In this document: piece by piece, positions 29,233 to 39,162 of the stretch
How the letters are laid out: every line of letters starts with the position of its first letter
How positions within the stretch are numbered: the first letter of the stretch is position 1
Assembly: GCA_029239875.1 (NCBI GenBank)
Contig: JARBUD010000002.1
Location: 248,001-312,000 of the forward strand
Direction of reading: 5' to 3'
From: Xanthobacteraceae bacterium
GTDB taxonomy: Bacteria > Pseudomonadota > Alphaproteobacteria > Rhizobiales > Xanthobacteraceae
Length of the DNA: 64,000 bases
Notes under the pieces: generated by a model
Databases searched by the model: none
What the model saw: only the letters and a program-made list of their open reading frames with translations
What the model was told of the DNA's origin: nothing
Position numbers and translations under genes: made by a program

Positions 29233-29469
29233 CGGATATCCTTTCAGGTCATGACGTCGGTGGAAGGCGGGCGCCCATGGCCGGGCCTTCATGGGCCTGG
29301 CCGGATAGCGCCGCACCGGATCCGCTGTTCGGCCGGGCCGGGATGTCGTCCAGCGCGGTCAAATAGCAGCGGGTCGCGCAGACGAAGGTCCGCAACGCGC
29401 GCGCAACATACACGAAAACGCCAGACTGGCTAGCGGCGTATGTGCAGGAGGCGACACACGGGACGACGG

Positions 29470-30504
29470 CTACATGCGGAGGTGCACTCCTGCCTCGACG
29501 AGACGAGCCTGGGTTTCAGGCATGCGCTTCAGGGCCGCCGCCATGCGCTCCTGCCAGCGAGGGCCCTGCGACGCGGCATCGTCATAGGCCTCCATCAGAT
29601 CGTCGGGGCGATCATCTGCAAGCACATCGATCAGGAAGGCGGCCTGCAATCGATCCTTGTAGGCCTTCACGCCATTCGGACCCTCTTTGCGACGATCGGA
29701 GACGATCAGCTTATGGATGGCGAAACGCTCCGGCCGAGGTATCTGGACCAGGACGCCATCGCGATAGGTGACCGCGACGTCGATCGGATCGGCGATCAGA
29801 TAATTGAGGTAGTGAAGCGCTTGGGCATGCACGCCGAGTGCGGCCAATGGCTTCAGCTCTTCGGCGTCCTCGAAGGACGGCGTGAGGAATTCCACCAAGA
29901 GTTCGCTGCGGCTCTGTTTCCAGCGCCAGACCTTTTCCTTTTCCAGCGACGGCACGGCATCGAAGGCGAAGCCGTCGAGCACGCGCTGGAGCGGCTCGGA
30001 AACGACGTCCTCGACCGCAAGGGACAGGCGCTCGAAACTCGCAATGTCGATATCGTTGGTCTGAGCTGCCTGCTCGACGCTGTAGCGGATGCCGAGCTCG
30101 CCCTCATAAAGGCGGAAAGCCTGGGCGCCGACGATCGTCCCGCCGAGGCGGAACACGCCGGCCTTCTGCAGCGCATTGAGAAGGGAGCCCGTCGCTGCAT
30201 CCACGCCCAGGAAGCCTTCGGCCCGCAGGATACGGATGAGCCGCGTCCGGTTGGACCTGCGCTCCGCCCCGGCGGCGGCGATCTCAGTCAGGCGCGCAAT
30301 CCTTGCGCTCCGCTCCGAGGTGTCTTCGCCGACATAGGCCTTTCGGACATCCGAACCGATGCGATAGGTGTCATACCAGTAAGCTTTTCCGTTGCGCTCG
30401 ACCCGCGTGGGCGTGCCTCGAATCTCCGAGACCGCCTCGTCCCTCAGCGACTGCAAGAGATCGTGGTAGGCGGCATGGGCAATAGAGGATACGCGGCGGC
30501 GCAT
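29470..30504 (-). CDS. GSU2403-family nucleotidyltransferase-fold protein (putative)
   Basis: The 344-residue protein resembles the GSU2403 / PF12281 nucleotidyltransferase-fold family of unknown function. Segments that suggest this are TGSLLNALQKAGVFRLGGTI, VGAQAFRLYEG, and TNDIDIASFERL, where Asp-Ile-Asp would be the metal-binding pair of a nucleotidyltransferase. It has no signal peptide or membrane helix. Base composition is visibly less G+C-rich than the flanking genes, and it interrupts the common truB-rpsO neighbourhood, both hinting at acquisition. ATG 30504 is chosen; a TTG at 30552 lies inside a perfect palindrome. Substrate and role are unknown. Confidence 0.7.
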   Translation of the reverse strand: MRRRVSSIAHAAYHDLLQSLRDEAVSEIRGTPTRVERNGKAYWYDTYRIGSDVRKAYVGEDTSERSARIARLTEIAAAGAERRSNRTRLIRILRAEGFLGVDAATGSLLNALQKAGVFRLGGTIVGAQAFRLYEGELGIRYSVEQAAQTNDIDIASFERLSLAVEDVVSEPLQRVLDGFAFDAVPSLEKEKVWRWKQSRSELLVEFLTPSFEDAEELKPLAALGVHAQALHYLNYLIADPIDVAVTYRDGVLVQIPRPERFAIHKLIVSDRRKEGPNGVKAYKDRLQAAFLIDVLADDRPDDLMEAYDDAASQGPRWQERMAAALKRMPETQARLVEAGVHLRM

Positions 30505-30522
30505 GGCGTGTTCAACGTCCCG

Positions 30523-30560
30523 ATATTTCGTTGAACATACATTCTTGTTCAACGAAATAT
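30523..30560. promoter_or_regulatory. Perfect palindrome upstream of the nucleotidyltransferase-fold gene
   Basis: The arms ATATTTCGTTGAAC and GTTCAACGAAATAT are perfect 14-bp inverted copies separated by ten bases. Further TTCAAC/GTTGAA half-sites lie at about 30510 and 30567. Placed 19-56 bp before the chosen ATG and between two minus-strand genes (truB ends at 30586), it is a likely operator. It could also be an RNA hairpin, but no T-run follows. Confidence 0.6.
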
Positions 30561-30585
30561 AAGAGTGTTGAACACGAACTGTGCG

Positions 30586-31566
30586 TTACTTCCCCGAATG
30601 GAAGATCCGCTTCGGGTGGATCTCGCCGGCTTCGGCCTCGCCGAGCGCGACGAGGCGCCCCCCGGCGGTGATGGCGACCGGGCCTTCGAGGATCGGCGCG
30701 TCGCGCCCGCGCAGGATGATCGGCTGGCCATGGACGAGGCGCGCCGCATCCGCCGGCGAGACGCGCAGCGAAGGCAGGCTGTCGAGGCCGATTTCCACCG
30801 GGCGTAGCGCCTGCATCGGCGGCGCGTCGTCCATCGCTTCCGAGGTGGCGCGCAGATCGGCGAGCGGCACCAGTTCCTCCTCGGCGAAGGTGCCGACGCG
30901 GGTGCGGCGCAGGGCCGAGATATGCCCGCGCGTGCCGAGCGCACGGCCGAGGTCGCGGGCGATGGAGCGCACATAGGTGCCCTTGCCGCATTCGGTCTCG
31001 AACACCGCGTGGTCGGCGTCCGGCATCTCGACCAGTTCGAGCGAGTGCACGACAACGATGCGGGCGGCGAGCTCGACCTGCACGCCGTCGCGGGCAAGGT
31101 CATAGGCGCGTTCGCCATTGATCTTCAGCGCCGAATAGGCGGGCGGGACCTGCTCGATCTCGCCGCGGAACGCCGGCAGCGCGGCGAGAATCTCTTCACG
31201 CGAGGGGCGCCCCTCGGAGGTCTCGACGGCCTTGCCCTCGCTGTCGTCGGTGTCGGTCTGGATGCCCCAGCGCACGGTGAAGCGGTAGACCTTGCGCCCG
31301 TCCATGACGAAGGGAACGGTCTTGGTGGCCTCGCCCAGCGCGACCGGCAGGCAGCCGGAGGCGAGCGGGTCGAGCGTGCCGGCATGTCCCGCCTTCTTGG
31401 CCTGGAACAGCCACTTCACCGCGCCGACCGCCTGGGTCGAGGTCATGCCGACCGGCTTGTCGAGCAGCACCCAGCCGTCGACGTCGCGCTTGGGGCGGCG
31501 CTTGCGGGCGGGGGCCTCGGTGGACGCGGCGTCGCGCAGCGTATCCGTGTCGAGCGGGGCGTTCAT
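30586..31566 (-). CDS. truB: tRNA pseudouridine(55) synthase TruB
   Basis: TruB makes pseudouridine 55 in the T-loop of tRNA and also acts as a tRNA chaperone. The 326-residue protein carries the catalytic motif [12 protein letters not shown] with Asp66, the [10 protein letters not shown] segment, and the [17 protein letters not shown] motif. A short basic leader ([10 protein letters not shown]) precedes the catalytic domain. Its ATG overlaps the rbfA stop by four bases, so the two are translationally coupled. Confidence 0.96.
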   Translation of the reverse strand: MNAPLDTDTLRDAASTEAPARKRRPKRDVDGWVLLDKPVGMTSTQAVGAVKWLFQAKKAGHAGTLDPLASGCLPVALGEATKTVPFVMDGRKVYRFTVRWGIQTDTDDSEGKAVETSEGRPSREEILAALPAFRGEIEQVPPAYSALKINGERAYDLARDGVQVELAARIVVVHSLELVEMPDADHAVFETECGKGTYVRSIARDLGRALGTRGHISALRRTRVGTFAEEELVPLADLRATSEAMDDAPPMQALRPVEIGLDSLPSLRVSPADAARLVHGQPIILRGRDAPILEGPVAITAGGRLVALGEAEAGEIHPKRIFHSGK

Positions 31567-31988
31567 TCCTCGTCCTCTTTGTCGTTGTCGGCGTCCTGCC
31601 TATCCAGATCGCGCTGGACCTGCGGCGAGCGCAGGAGCGCGTCGATGCGGTCGCCCTCCTCGAAGGAGGTGTCGATGCGGAAACGCAGCTCGGGCACGAA
31701 TTTCAGCTCCACCCGGCGGGCGATCTCGCCGCGCAGCGGCTTGGCGTTGGTCGCCAGCGCGTCGATCGCCGCCTTCGGGTCCTTGCCGCCGAGCGGCATG
31801 ACGTAGCAGGTGGCGATCTTCAGGTCCGGGCTCATCCGCACCTCGGGCACGGTGATCATCACCTTGGACAGCGCGGGATCGGGCAGGTCGCCGCGCGCGA
31901 GTATCTCGGCGAGGGCATGACGCACCAGCTCGCCCACGCGCAACTGGCGCTGGCTCGGGCCGGAACCCGAGCTCGCTCTGTTCTTCAT
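31563..31988 (-). CDS. rbfA: Ribosome-binding factor A
   Basis: RbfA is a KH-fold protein that helps mature the 5' end of 16S rRNA and is needed for cold adaptation. The 141-residue protein shows [19 protein letters not shown] at the N-terminus, the central strand region [12 protein letters not shown], and the family ending [20 protein letters not shown]. The C-terminus is acidic. ATG 31988 is chosen over an upstream in-frame start at 31997. It lies between infB and truB in the usual order. Confidence 0.95.
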   Translation of the reverse strand: MKNRASSGSGPSQRQLRVGELVRHALAEILARGDLPDPALSKVMITVPEVRMSPDLKIATCYVMPLGGKDPKAAIDALATNAKPLRGEIARRVELKFVPELRFRIDTSFEEGDRIDALLRSPQVQRDLDRQDADNDKEDEE

Positions 31989-32116
31989 GATGCACAAACC
32001 TTCACGGCCATCATCCGGGTCGCCGGAACCGACGGCCAGCCTCGACCGGGGCGAACGGGCTTGGACCGCTCACCCCCGCGGAAATCCGCTCCCGCGTGCG
32101 GGAGCGGTTAAAGACG

Positions 32117-34885
32117 TCAGAGCGTGCGCTGCACGACCTCGACGCGGTAGCACTCGATGACGTCGCCGGCGCGCATGTCCTGGTAGTTCTCGAAGGACAT
32201 GCCGCATTCCTGGCCGGACTGCACCACGTTGACCGCATCCTTGAAGCGGTTGAGCGTGGCGAGCTTGCCTTCGTGGATCACGACGTTGTCGCGGATCAGG
32301 CGGACATGCTGGCCGCGCTCGACGATACCGTCGGTGACCAGGCAGCCGGCGACCTTGCCGACCTTGGAGACCGCGAAGATCTCCTTGATGAGCGCGTTGC
32401 CGAGCATGGTTTCGCGGTTGACCGGGGCGAGCAGGCCGCCCATCGCCGCCTTAACGTCATCCACCAGGTCGTAGATGATGTTGTACTGGCGGATCTCGAT
32501 GCCGGCGCGGTCGGCCGCGTCGCGGGCTTCCTTGTTGGCGCGCACGTTGAACGCGATGATCACCGCGCCCGCCGTCTCGGCCAGCGTCACGTCGCTCTCG
32601 TTCACGCCGCCCGCGCCGGAGTGGATGATGCGAGCCTGCACCTCGTCGGTGCCGAGCTTCTCCAGCGAGGCGATGATCGCCTCGACCGAACCCGACACGT
32701 CGCCCTTGATGATGAGCGGGAATTCCTTCCGGCCGGCCGTCTTGGCCTGGCTCATCATCTGCTCCAGCGAGCCGCGGACGGTGGCGGAACGGGCCGCCGC
32801 CTTCTCGCGCTTCTGGCGCTGGCGGTAGTCGGTGATCTCGCGGGCGCGGGCTTCGCTCTCGACCACCGCGAGGCGGTCGCCCGCCTCCGGCGTGCCGTTG
32901 AAGCCGAGCACCTCGACCGGGAAGGACGGACCCGCCCCGGCGACATTGGCGCCCTTGTCGTCGATCAGCGCGCGCACGCGGCCGAATTCGGCGCCGGCGA
33001 CGACGATGTCGCCGACATGCAGCGTGCCGCGCTGGACCAGAACGGATGCCACGGGACCACGCCCACGGTCGAGCTTGGCCTCGATGACGGTGCCTTCCGC
33101 GTCGCGGTCGGGGTTCGCCTTGAGGTCGAGCACTTCCGCCTGCAGCGTGATGGCTTCCAGCAGCTTGTCGAGATTGATCTGCGCCTTGGCCGACACCTCG
33201 ACCTCGAGCGTGTCGCCGCCCAGGCTCTCGACCTGCACCTCGTACTGCAGCAGTTCGGTGCGTACGCGCTCCGGCTTGGCGTCGGGCTTGTCGATCTTGT
33301 TGATCGCCACGATCAGCGGCACCTTGGCGGCGCGCGCGTGGTTGATGGCCTCGACCGTCTGCGGCATCACGCCGTCATCGGCCGCGACCACCAGCACCAC
33401 GATGTCCGTCACCTTGGCGCCGCGGGCGCGCATCGCCGTGAAGGCGGCGTGGCCGGGCGTGTCGATGAAGGTGATCTTGCCGCCGAGCGGCGAGGTCACC
33501 TGATAGGCGCCGATGTGCTGGGTGATGCCGCCGGCCTCGCCGGAGACGACGTTGGCCTTGCGGATGGCGTCGAGCAGCGAGGTCTTGCCGTGGTCGACAT
33601 GGCCCATGATGGTCACGACCGGCGGACGCGAGACCAGCTCCTCGGCGGTGTCGGCCGTGTCGAACAGGCCTTCCTCGACGTCGGATTCGGCGACGCGGCG
33701 CACGGAGTGGCCGAGTTCCTCGGCGATGAGCTGGGCGGTGTCGGCGTCGATCACGTCGGTGATCTTCACCATCTGGCCCTGCTTCATCAGCAGGCGGATG
33801 ACGTCGACCGCGCGCTCGGCCATGCGGTTGGCGAGCTCCTGGATGGAGATCGTCTCCGGGACCGTCACCTCGCGGGCGATCTTTTCCTTCGCCTCGACAT
33901 GGCGGTGACCGCTCATGCGCTGGGTACGGCGGCGGAACGAGGCGACCGAACGCTGGCGCTCGTCTTCGCTGGACTGGGCGGTGACGACGGTCAGGCGGCC
34001 GCGGCTCTTCTCGGCGCCGGCCGGCGTACGGGTCGGCTTGGGGGGCGTCACGGGGCGCGCGGGCGCGCCGCCGGGACCGCGGCGGACGGGACGGCGCTCC
34101 TCGTCCTCGGCATCCATGGTCTGGGTGCGCGGGGTGGCGACGCGCGGCGCGCCGACTTCCGGACGCGGCGCGGCGGCCGGGTTAGCGGGCTGGGCGGCGC
34201 GGGGCGCGGGAGCGGCAGCGCCGGCCGGAGCGGGCGTATCCTCGCCGAAGCGCTTGCGCGCCTCCTGCTCGGACTTGCGCTTGGCCTCCTCGTCGAAGGC
34301 GCGGCGGGCCTCCTCCTCGCGCTTGCGCGCCTCGGCGGCCTCGCGCTCGACCTTCTCGCGCGCCTCGCGCTCGGCGCGGCGGCGGCCCTCCTCCTCGGCG
34401 CGCTTGCGCTCCTCAGCTTCGCGGACGCGGGCGTCCTGAAGGGCGGTGGCGCGGGCGCGTGCCTCCTCCTCGGTGAGGGTGCGCAGCACCACGCCGCCGG
34501 GGCGCGAGCCCTGCGGAGCCGGACGGGGGCTGGAAAGATTGGCGCCGGGCGCCGGCTGGGTGCGCAGCGGCGGACGGCCGGGCTGCGCGCTGGCGCTCGG
34601 AGCCTGCTGGGGACGCGGCGGCTGGGCAGCCGGGCGCGGCGCCTGGGCGCTTGCCTGCGGAGCGGATGCCGGCGGTGCGGAGGGCGCGGCCGACGGGGCC
34701 TCGGGCTTGTCGCCCGGGCCGAGCACGCGGCGCTTCACCTTCTCCACCACCACGGACTTCGACCGTCCATGGCTGAAGCTCTGGCGGACGACGCCCTGCT
34801 CGACAGGTCGCTTGAGCGTCAGGGTGGTCTTGCCGCCCTGTCCGACGCCCATCGTCTTCTCGCCCGGGTTCTTCGTATCGGTCAT
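32117..34885 (-). CDS. infB: Translation initiation factor IF-2
   Basis: IF-2 is the GTPase that brings fMet-tRNA to the 30S subunit and promotes subunit joining. The 922-residue protein has a long N-terminal Ala/Pro/Arg/Glu-rich region that is partly coiled coil (residues about 50-330), then the G domain with GHVDHGKT at 428-435, the switch DTPGHAAFT, and NKIDKPDA. The C-terminal beta-barrel and fMet-tRNA-binding domains follow, with [19 protein letters not shown] near the end. It is downstream of ylxR and upstream of rbfA in the rimP operon. Confidence 0.97.
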   Translation of the reverse strand: MTDTKNPGEKTMGVGQGGKTTLTLKRPVEQGVVRQSFSHGRSKSVVVEKVKRRVLGPGDKPEAPSAAPSAPPASAPQASAQAPRPAAQPPRPQQAPSASAQPGRPPLRTQPAPGANLSSPRPAPQGSRPGGVVLRTLTEEEARARATALQDARVREAEERKRAEEEGRRRAEREAREKVEREAAEARKREEEARRAFDEEAKRKSEQEARKRFGEDTPAPAGAAAPAPRAAQPANPAAAPRPEVGAPRVATPRTQTMDAEDEERRPVRRGPGGAPARPVTPPKPTRTPAGAEKSRGRLTVVTAQSSEDERQRSVASFRRRTQRMSGHRHVEAKEKIAREVTVPETISIQELANRMAERAVDVIRLLMKQGQMVKITDVIDADTAQLIAEELGHSVRRVAESDVEEGLFDTADTAEELVSRPPVVTIMGHVDHGKTSLLDAIRKANVVSGEAGGITQHIGAYQVTSPLGGKITFIDTPGHAAFTAMRARGAKVTDIVVLVVAADDGVMPQTVEAINHARAAKVPLIVAINKIDKPDAKPERVRTELLQYEVQVESLGGDTLEVEVSAKAQINLDKLLEAITLQAEVLDLKANPDRDAEGTVIEAKLDRGRGPVASVLVQRGTLHVGDIVVAGAEFGRVRALIDDKGANVAGAGPSFPVEVLGFNGTPEAGDRLAVVESEARAREITDYRQRQKREKAAARSATVRGSLEQMMSQAKTAGRKEFPLIIKGDVSGSVEAIIASLEKLGTDEVQARIIHSGAGGVNESDVTLAETAGAVIIAFNVRANKEARDAADRAGIEIRQYNIIYDLVDDVKAAMGGLLAPVNRETMLGNALIKEIFAVSKVGKVAGCLVTDGIVERGQHVRLIRDNVVIHEGKLATLNRFKDAVNVVQSGQECGMSFENYQDMRAGDVIECYRVEVVQRTL

Positions 34886-34951
34886 TCGGTATCCGTTCCT
34901 GTGCCTCCCCGCCGCATGCGGGGATGCGTCACTTTTCGTGCACTCGCGTGC

Positions 34952-35707
34952 TTAATCGGCACGCCAGCCGTCGAGCCTTCTCATGCGCGCGAGGAACCCC
35001 GCGCTCGTCGGATGCGCGAGCAGGGCTGCATGTACCACATTTGCCCGCCCAAGCGCCAAGTCCAATTGCACGCCTGTCATGCCGTCGACGCGGGCGATCT
35101 CGCCGCCCCTCGCCTCGGCGATGCGCCGGGCCAGCGCGTCGAGCTTTCCCGCCCCGTCGGGGGCGGCATCGCTCGCATGCACCAGCACCGCGACCCTGCC
35201 GGACTGCAGCGCCTCGATCACCTTGGCGTTGCCGGCCACCACCTGCCCCGCCTTGTTGGCGAGGGCGAGGGCGCCCAGCGCGTCCTTCTCGAGCAGCCGC
35301 TCCACCAGCTCGGGCAGCGCCGGATCGGCACGGCCCTTACCCTTGAACGCGCGCCCGAAGGCCTTTCTCTTCATCGCCTCCGCCAGCGCCGAGCGCCGGG
35401 CGGTGACCCAGGCGCCGCGGCCGGGGAGCCGGGCATGGATATCCGGCACCACCTGGCCGTCCGGCGCCACGACGAAGCGCAGCATCTCGCCGACCGGCTT
35501 TACCGTGCGGCTGGCGATGCACTGCCGGGTGAGCACGTCGCGGGCCTCGTTCGGCCCGGCGTCGGTCTCCTCGGCGTCAGTGAGTGCCGCCTCGTCCTGC
35601 ACCGCCCCCGCCTTCTTCTTCCAACCGCCGAAGCGCCGGTCAGCCCTGGCTCTCGTCGGTCTCGGTTTCTTCCGCTTCCTCCGCCGGAGCGGCGAGGTCG
35701 GCCTCAT
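34952..35707 (-). CDS. ylxR: YlxR-type RNA-binding protein with C-terminal L7Ae-like domain
   Basis: The 251-residue frame has a YlxR/DUF448 domain (TRQCIASRTVKPVGEMLRFV, then GRGAWVTARR) and, from about residue 140, an L7Ae/L30e-like domain (LLEKDALGALALANKAGQVV, VAVLVHASDAA). This fusion is common in alphaproteobacteria, and the role is presumed RNA binding linked to the nusA-infB operon. The start is uncertain: ATG 35707 overlaps nusA by 68 bp and adds a very basic leader, while a GTG at 35602 after the nusA stop would give a 216-residue protein starting just before the first conserved block. Confidence 0.85.
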   Translation of the reverse strand: MRPTSPLRRRKRKKPRPTRARADRRFGGWKKKAGAVQDEAALTDAEETDAGPNEARDVLTRQCIASRTVKPVGEMLRFVVAPDGQVVPDIHARLPGRGAWVTARRSALAEAMKRKAFGRAFKGKGRADPALPELVERLLEKDALGALALANKAGQVVAGNAKVIEALQSGRVAVLVHASDAAPDGAGKLDALARRIAEARGGEIARVDGMTGVQLDLALGRANVVHAALLAHPTSAGFLARMRRLDGWRAD

Positions 35708-37250
35708 CGATCCAGCCGGCCTTGACGCGGGCCTGCATGATCAGCGCCTCGGCGTCCTCGCGGGAGAGCTGGAAGCCTTCCAGCGCGCCGGCGATGCGTA
35801 CCGTCTCGCCGTCCTTGCGCTCGGTCCAGCCGGTGAGGTCGTCCGTGGCGCAGCCGGCGAGGTCTTCCACCGTCTTGATGTCGTTCTCGCCGAACGCCAC
35901 CAGCATGGCGGACGTGACGCCCGGCACCTCGCGCAACGCGTCCTCGACGCCGAGCTCGGTGCGGCGGGCATCGAGATCGGCCTCGATCTGCGCCAGATGG
36001 TTCAGCGCGCGGTTCTGCAGTTCCTGCGCCGTGTCCTCGTCGAAGCCCTCGATGGACGCGAGCTCATTGACGGGCACGTAGGCAATCTCCTCGACCGAGG
36101 CGAAGCCTTCGGAGGCGAGGAGCTGGCCCATCATCTCGTCGAGGTCGAGCGCCTCGGCGAACATCTTGGTGCGCTCAGCGAATTCCTTCTGGCGCCGCTC
36201 GCTCTCCTCCGCCTCGGTCATGATGTCGATATCCCAGCCGGTGAGCTGGGAGGCGAGGCGGACATTCTGGCCGCGGCGGCCGATCGCCAGGCTTAGTTGG
36301 GCATCCGGCACCACGACTTCAATACGCTCGCGGTCTTCGTCGAGCACGACCTTGACGACTTCCGCCGGGGCCAGCGCGTTGACGATGAAGGTCGCCACGT
36401 CCGGCGACCACGGGATGATGTCGATCTTCTCGCCCTGCAGCTCGTTCACCACGGCCTGCACGCGCGAGCCGCGCATGCCGACGCAGGCGCCGACCGGATC
36501 GACCGAGGAATCGCGCGAGGTCACCGCGATCTTGGCGCGCGAGCCGGGGTCGCGGGCGACCGCCTTGATCTCGACGATGCCGTCATAGATCTCCGGCACT
36601 TCCTGCGCGAACAGCTTCGCCATGAACTGGGGATGCGTGCGCGACAGGAAGATCTGCGGGCCGCGCTGCTCGCGGCGCACGTCGTAGACGTAGGCGCGGA
36701 TGCGGTCGCCGGTCTTGAAGATTTCGCGCGGCAGCAGCTCGTCACGGCGCAGCGAGGCTTCGCCGCGGCCGAGGTCGACGACCACGTTGCCATATTCCAC
36801 GCGCTTGACCGCGCCGTTGGTGATCTCGCCGATGCGGTCCTTGTATTCCTCGTACTGCCGGTCGCGCTCGGCCTCGCGCACCTTCTGCACGATGACTTGC
36901 TTGGCGGACTGGGCGGCGATGCGGCCGAAATCGAAGGGCGGCAGCGTGTCGGCGATGGAATCGCCGACCTGCGCGGCCGGGTTCAGCCGGCGGGCGCCGT
37001 CGAGGTCGATCTCGACCGCCGGGTTCTCCACCTGGTCGACCACCAGCAGATGGCGGGCGAGGCGCAGCTCGCCGGTGCGCGGGCTGATCTCCGCATGGAT
37101 GTCGGTCTCGGCGCCGTAGCGCGAGCGCGCCGCCTTGGCGATCGCATCCTCCATGGCGGCGATGACGATGCTCCGGTCGATCGATTTCTCGCGCGCGACC
37201 GCATCGGCGATCTGCAGGAGTTCGAGCCGGTTTGCGCTGACGACAGCCAT
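35640..37250 (-). CDS. nusA: Transcription termination/antitermination factor NusA
   Basis: NusA binds RNA polymerase and modulates pausing, termination and antitermination. The 536-residue protein has the N-terminal polymerase-binding domain, an S1 domain (GAVKRVEYGNVVVDLGRGEA), two KH domains (DPVGACVGMRGSRVQAVVNE and LSLAIGRRGQNVRLASQLTG), and two acidic C-terminal helix-hairpin-helix repeats (VPVNELASIEGFDEDTAQEL and the DIKTVEDLAG region). AAGGAGA lies upstream; ATG 37250 and the GTG at 37253 are both compatible. rimP ends 10-13 bp before it. Confidence 0.96.
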   Translation of the reverse strand: MAVVSANRLELLQIADAVAREKSIDRSIVIAAMEDAIAKAARSRYGAETDIHAEISPRTGELRLARHLLVVDQVENPAVEIDLDGARRLNPAAQVGDSIADTLPPFDFGRIAAQSAKQVIVQKVREAERDRQYEEYKDRIGEITNGAVKRVEYGNVVVDLGRGEASLRRDELLPREIFKTGDRIRAYVYDVRREQRGPQIFLSRTHPQFMAKLFAQEVPEIYDGIVEIKAVARDPGSRAKIAVTSRDSSVDPVGACVGMRGSRVQAVVNELQGEKIDIIPWSPDVATFIVNALAPAEVVKVVLDEDRERIEVVVPDAQLSLAIGRRGQNVRLASQLTGWDIDIMTEAEESERRQKEFAERTKMFAEALDLDEMMGQLLASEGFASVEEIAYVPVNELASIEGFDEDTAQELQNRALNHLAQIEADLDARRTELGVEDALREVPGVTSAMLVAFGENDIKTVEDLAGCATDDLTGWTERKDGETVRIAGALEGFQLSREDAEALIMQARVKAGWIDEADLAAPAEEAEETETDESQG

Positions 37251-37262
37251 CACTGCGTCTCC

Positions 37263-38075
37263 TTAGAAGGTGGATCTACGTTTGGCGTTGGACTTCTTGC
37301 CGGGCTTGGCGGCGCCCTTGGGCTTGCCGCGGACCGGCATCTTCTTCGGCGGCACGACGCGTACGGCGACGGCGCCCTCGTTCTCTTCCTCGGCCGCGTC
37401 CTCGTCATCGAGGGGAACGTCGCCGAGATCGGCACTGTCGATGTCGTCCTCGTCGATGCCCGCGCCTTCGCGCAGCGCCTTGTCGCGGCGCAGGGCCTCG
37501 CGGATCAGCGCGTCGGTCAGGACGAGGCGGGCTTCGCCGATGTCGGATATGGGCAGCGCCACGGTGTCGGGCTTGTCGGCCGGCGCGTCGGGCAGGCACA
37601 CCAGCGCCTCCTCTCCCTTGGCACCGACGAGGATGCCGCGGAAGCGCTTGCGCCCGTCCACCGGCACGGCCATCTCGACCTTCACGTCATGGCCGGCCCA
37701 GCGCTCGAAATCGGTGAGGCGCGCCAGCGGCCGGTCGATGCCGGGCGAGGACATTTCGAGATTGTAGGCGCCGGAGATCGGGTCCTCGACGTCGAGCACC
37801 GGCGAGATGGCGCGGCTCGCCGCCTCGCATTCGTCGATGCCGAAGGTTCCGTCCGGGCGCTCGGCCATGATCTGCAGGGTCGGCGGGCTGCCGCCGGCGA
37901 TCTTCACCCGCACCAGGCGGAAGCCGAGGCCCTCCAGCACCGGGCCGACGATGGCGGCGACGCGCGCCGCCGGCCCGCTCTCGGTCACGAGACGCGGCTC
38001 GTCGAGGCGGCCTGAAGCCGCGCTGCCTTCCGGAGCGCCATTGGTCTGGCTGTCGCGTGTGTCCTGTTCGCTCAT
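37263..38075 (-). CDS. rimP: Ribosome maturation factor RimP
   Basis: RimP is needed for 30S subunit maturation. The N-terminal domain (residues about 30-110: [34 protein letters not shown]) and the C-terminal SH3-like domain ([13 protein letters not shown], then [15 protein letters not shown]) are clear. At 270 residues it is longer than many RimP proteins because of an acidic stretch ([20 protein letters not shown]) and a basic, Lys/Arg-rich tail. The frame is open further upstream, but ATG 38075 fits the family and follows a GAGG. It is the first gene of the rimP-nusA-ylxR-infB-rbfA-truB cluster. Confidence 0.94.
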   Translation of the reverse strand: MSEQDTRDSQTNGAPEGSAASGRLDEPRLVTESGPAARVAAIVGPVLEGLGFRLVRVKIAGGSPPTLQIMAERPDGTFGIDECEAASRAISPVLDVEDPISGAYNLEMSSPGIDRPLARLTDFERWAGHDVKVEMAVPVDGRKRFRGILVGAKGEEALVCLPDAPADKPDTVALPISDIGEARLVLTDALIREALRRDKALREGAGIDEDDIDSADLGDVPLDDEDAAEEENEGAVAVRVVPPKKMPVRGKPKGAAKPGKKSNAKRRSTF

Positions 38076-38110
38076 CGTCCTCGCCGGATCGCAGGTGCGA
38101 GCCGCAATGC

Positions 38111-38162
38111 AAAAAGAGCGGGTCCCGGCGGCGGAACCCACTCTCAATCGACCACCAGGTCG
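38111..38162 (-). ncRNA. rimP leader: putative transcription attenuator
   Basis: On the minus strand a small hairpin (CGACC, TGGT loop, GGTCG; 38149-38162) is followed by a G+C-rich hairpin (38116-38143, arms GAGTGGGT and ACCCGCTC) and then TTTTT. This is an intrinsic terminator placed between a promoter-like sequence and rimP, 36 bp before the start codon. It fits the rimP leader element described for alphaproteobacteria (an Rfam attenuator family, from memory). Readthrough, perhaps controlled by NusA itself, would be needed to express the operon. Confidence 0.75.
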
Positions 38163-38170
38163 TTTGTGAG

Positions 38171-38199
38171 ATATTTGGATGTGACGCTTATATAGCCAA
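38171..38199 (-). promoter_or_regulatory. Candidate sigma-70-type promoter of the rimP operon
   Basis: On the minus strand TTGGCT (38199-38194) and AAATAT (38176-38171) are separated by 17 bases, with the expected start just before the leader hairpins. It is the best promoter-like pair I found in this gap. Confidence 0.5.
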
Positions 38200-38262
38200 A
38201 GCTGGCATCGGCGCAAGCCGAGGGCCATTGTCGGCCGGGCGCGGGCGGCGCATAAGCGGCCC

Positions 38263-39153
38263 ATGCCCGCCATGAGCCTGTTCCCCCACACTGATTCTGC
38301 CGCGCTGACCGAGCGCGCGCCGGCCAAGGTGAACCTCACCTTGCGGGTACTGGGGCGGCGCGAGGACGGCTATCACGAGCTCTCCAGCGTCGTCGCCTTC
38401 GCCGGCACGGGCGATCGGCTGAGCCTGATCCCCGGCGAAGCGCTGTCGCTCACGCTGGACGGGCCCGGCGCGGACAGTCTCGAAGGCGACGACGATAATC
38501 TCGTGCTGCGCGCCGCCCGCGCCTTGGCGGATCGCGTGCCGGGGCTGGCGCTCGGGCGGTTCCATCTGATCAAGCGTCTGCCGGTGGCGGCGGGACTGGG
38601 CGGAGGCTCCTCCGACGCGGCAGCGGCGCTACGCCTGCTGGCGCGGGCGAACGGCCTCGCCTTCGACGATCCACGTCTGCATGAGGCGGCCATCGCCACC
38701 GGCTCGGATGTGCCGGCCTGCTTTTACGGCCGTGCCTGCCTGATGCAAGGCCGTGGTGAGGACATCACGCCGCTCGTGCTGCCGCGCTTCGGCGCCGTGC
38801 TGGTCAACCCCCGCGTGCCGGTCTCGACCGCTGAGGTGTTCCGCCTGCTCGCCATCCCGCCCGGCATGCGGCGCGGGGAGGTGGCCTCTCCGCCGTCGGG
38901 GCGCGACGACGTCCTCGACTGGCTCCGCGCCGAGCCGAACGATCTCGAGCCACCCGCCCGCGCGCTCGCCCCGGTGCTCAATGAGGTCGAATCGGCGCTG
39001 GAGGCGACGACGGGCGCGCTGCTGGTGCGCATGTCCGGCTCGGGTGCGACGATGTTCGCCCTCTACGCCGATTGCCGCGCCGCCGCCCACGCGGCGAAGA
39101 TGGTCTCGGCCGTCCATCCGCACTGGTGGGTGAAGTCCACCGTTCTCGGCTGA
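38263..39153 (+). CDS. ispE: 4-diphosphocytidyl-2-C-methyl-D-erythritol kinase
   Basis: IspE phosphorylates CDP-methylerythritol in the MEP pathway of isoprenoid synthesis. The 296-residue GHMP kinase has the substrate motif [20 protein letters not shown] at the N-terminus and the ATP loop [20 protein letters not shown]. The third GHMP motif, [13 protein letters not shown], is near the C-terminus. Starts at ATG 38263 and ATG 38272 are both possible. It is divergent from rimP; ynfA follows by nine bases. Confidence 0.95.
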   Translation: MPAMSLFPHTDSAALTERAPAKVNLTLRVLGRREDGYHELSSVVAFAGTGDRLSLIPGEALSLTLDGPGADSLEGDDDNLVLRAARALADRVPGLALGRFHLIKRLPVAAGLGGGSSDAAAALRLLARANGLAFDDPRLHEAAIATGSDVPACFYGRACLMQGRGEDITPLVLPRFGAVLVNPRVPVSTAEVFRLLAIPPGMRRGEVASPPSGRDDVLDWLRAEPNDLEPPARALAPVLNEVESALEATTGALLVRMSGSGATMFALYADCRAAAHAAKMVSAVHPHWWVKSTVLG

Positions 39154-39162
39154 GGAGAAGGA

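Noticed and set aside
32096-35725. 1209-codon plus-strand frame
   Set aside because: Antisense of infB and ylxR.
38076-38262. Possible tRNA (metY-like) upstream of rimP
   Set aside because: No cloverleaf or T-arm sequence is visible; the hairpins fit a leader terminator instead.
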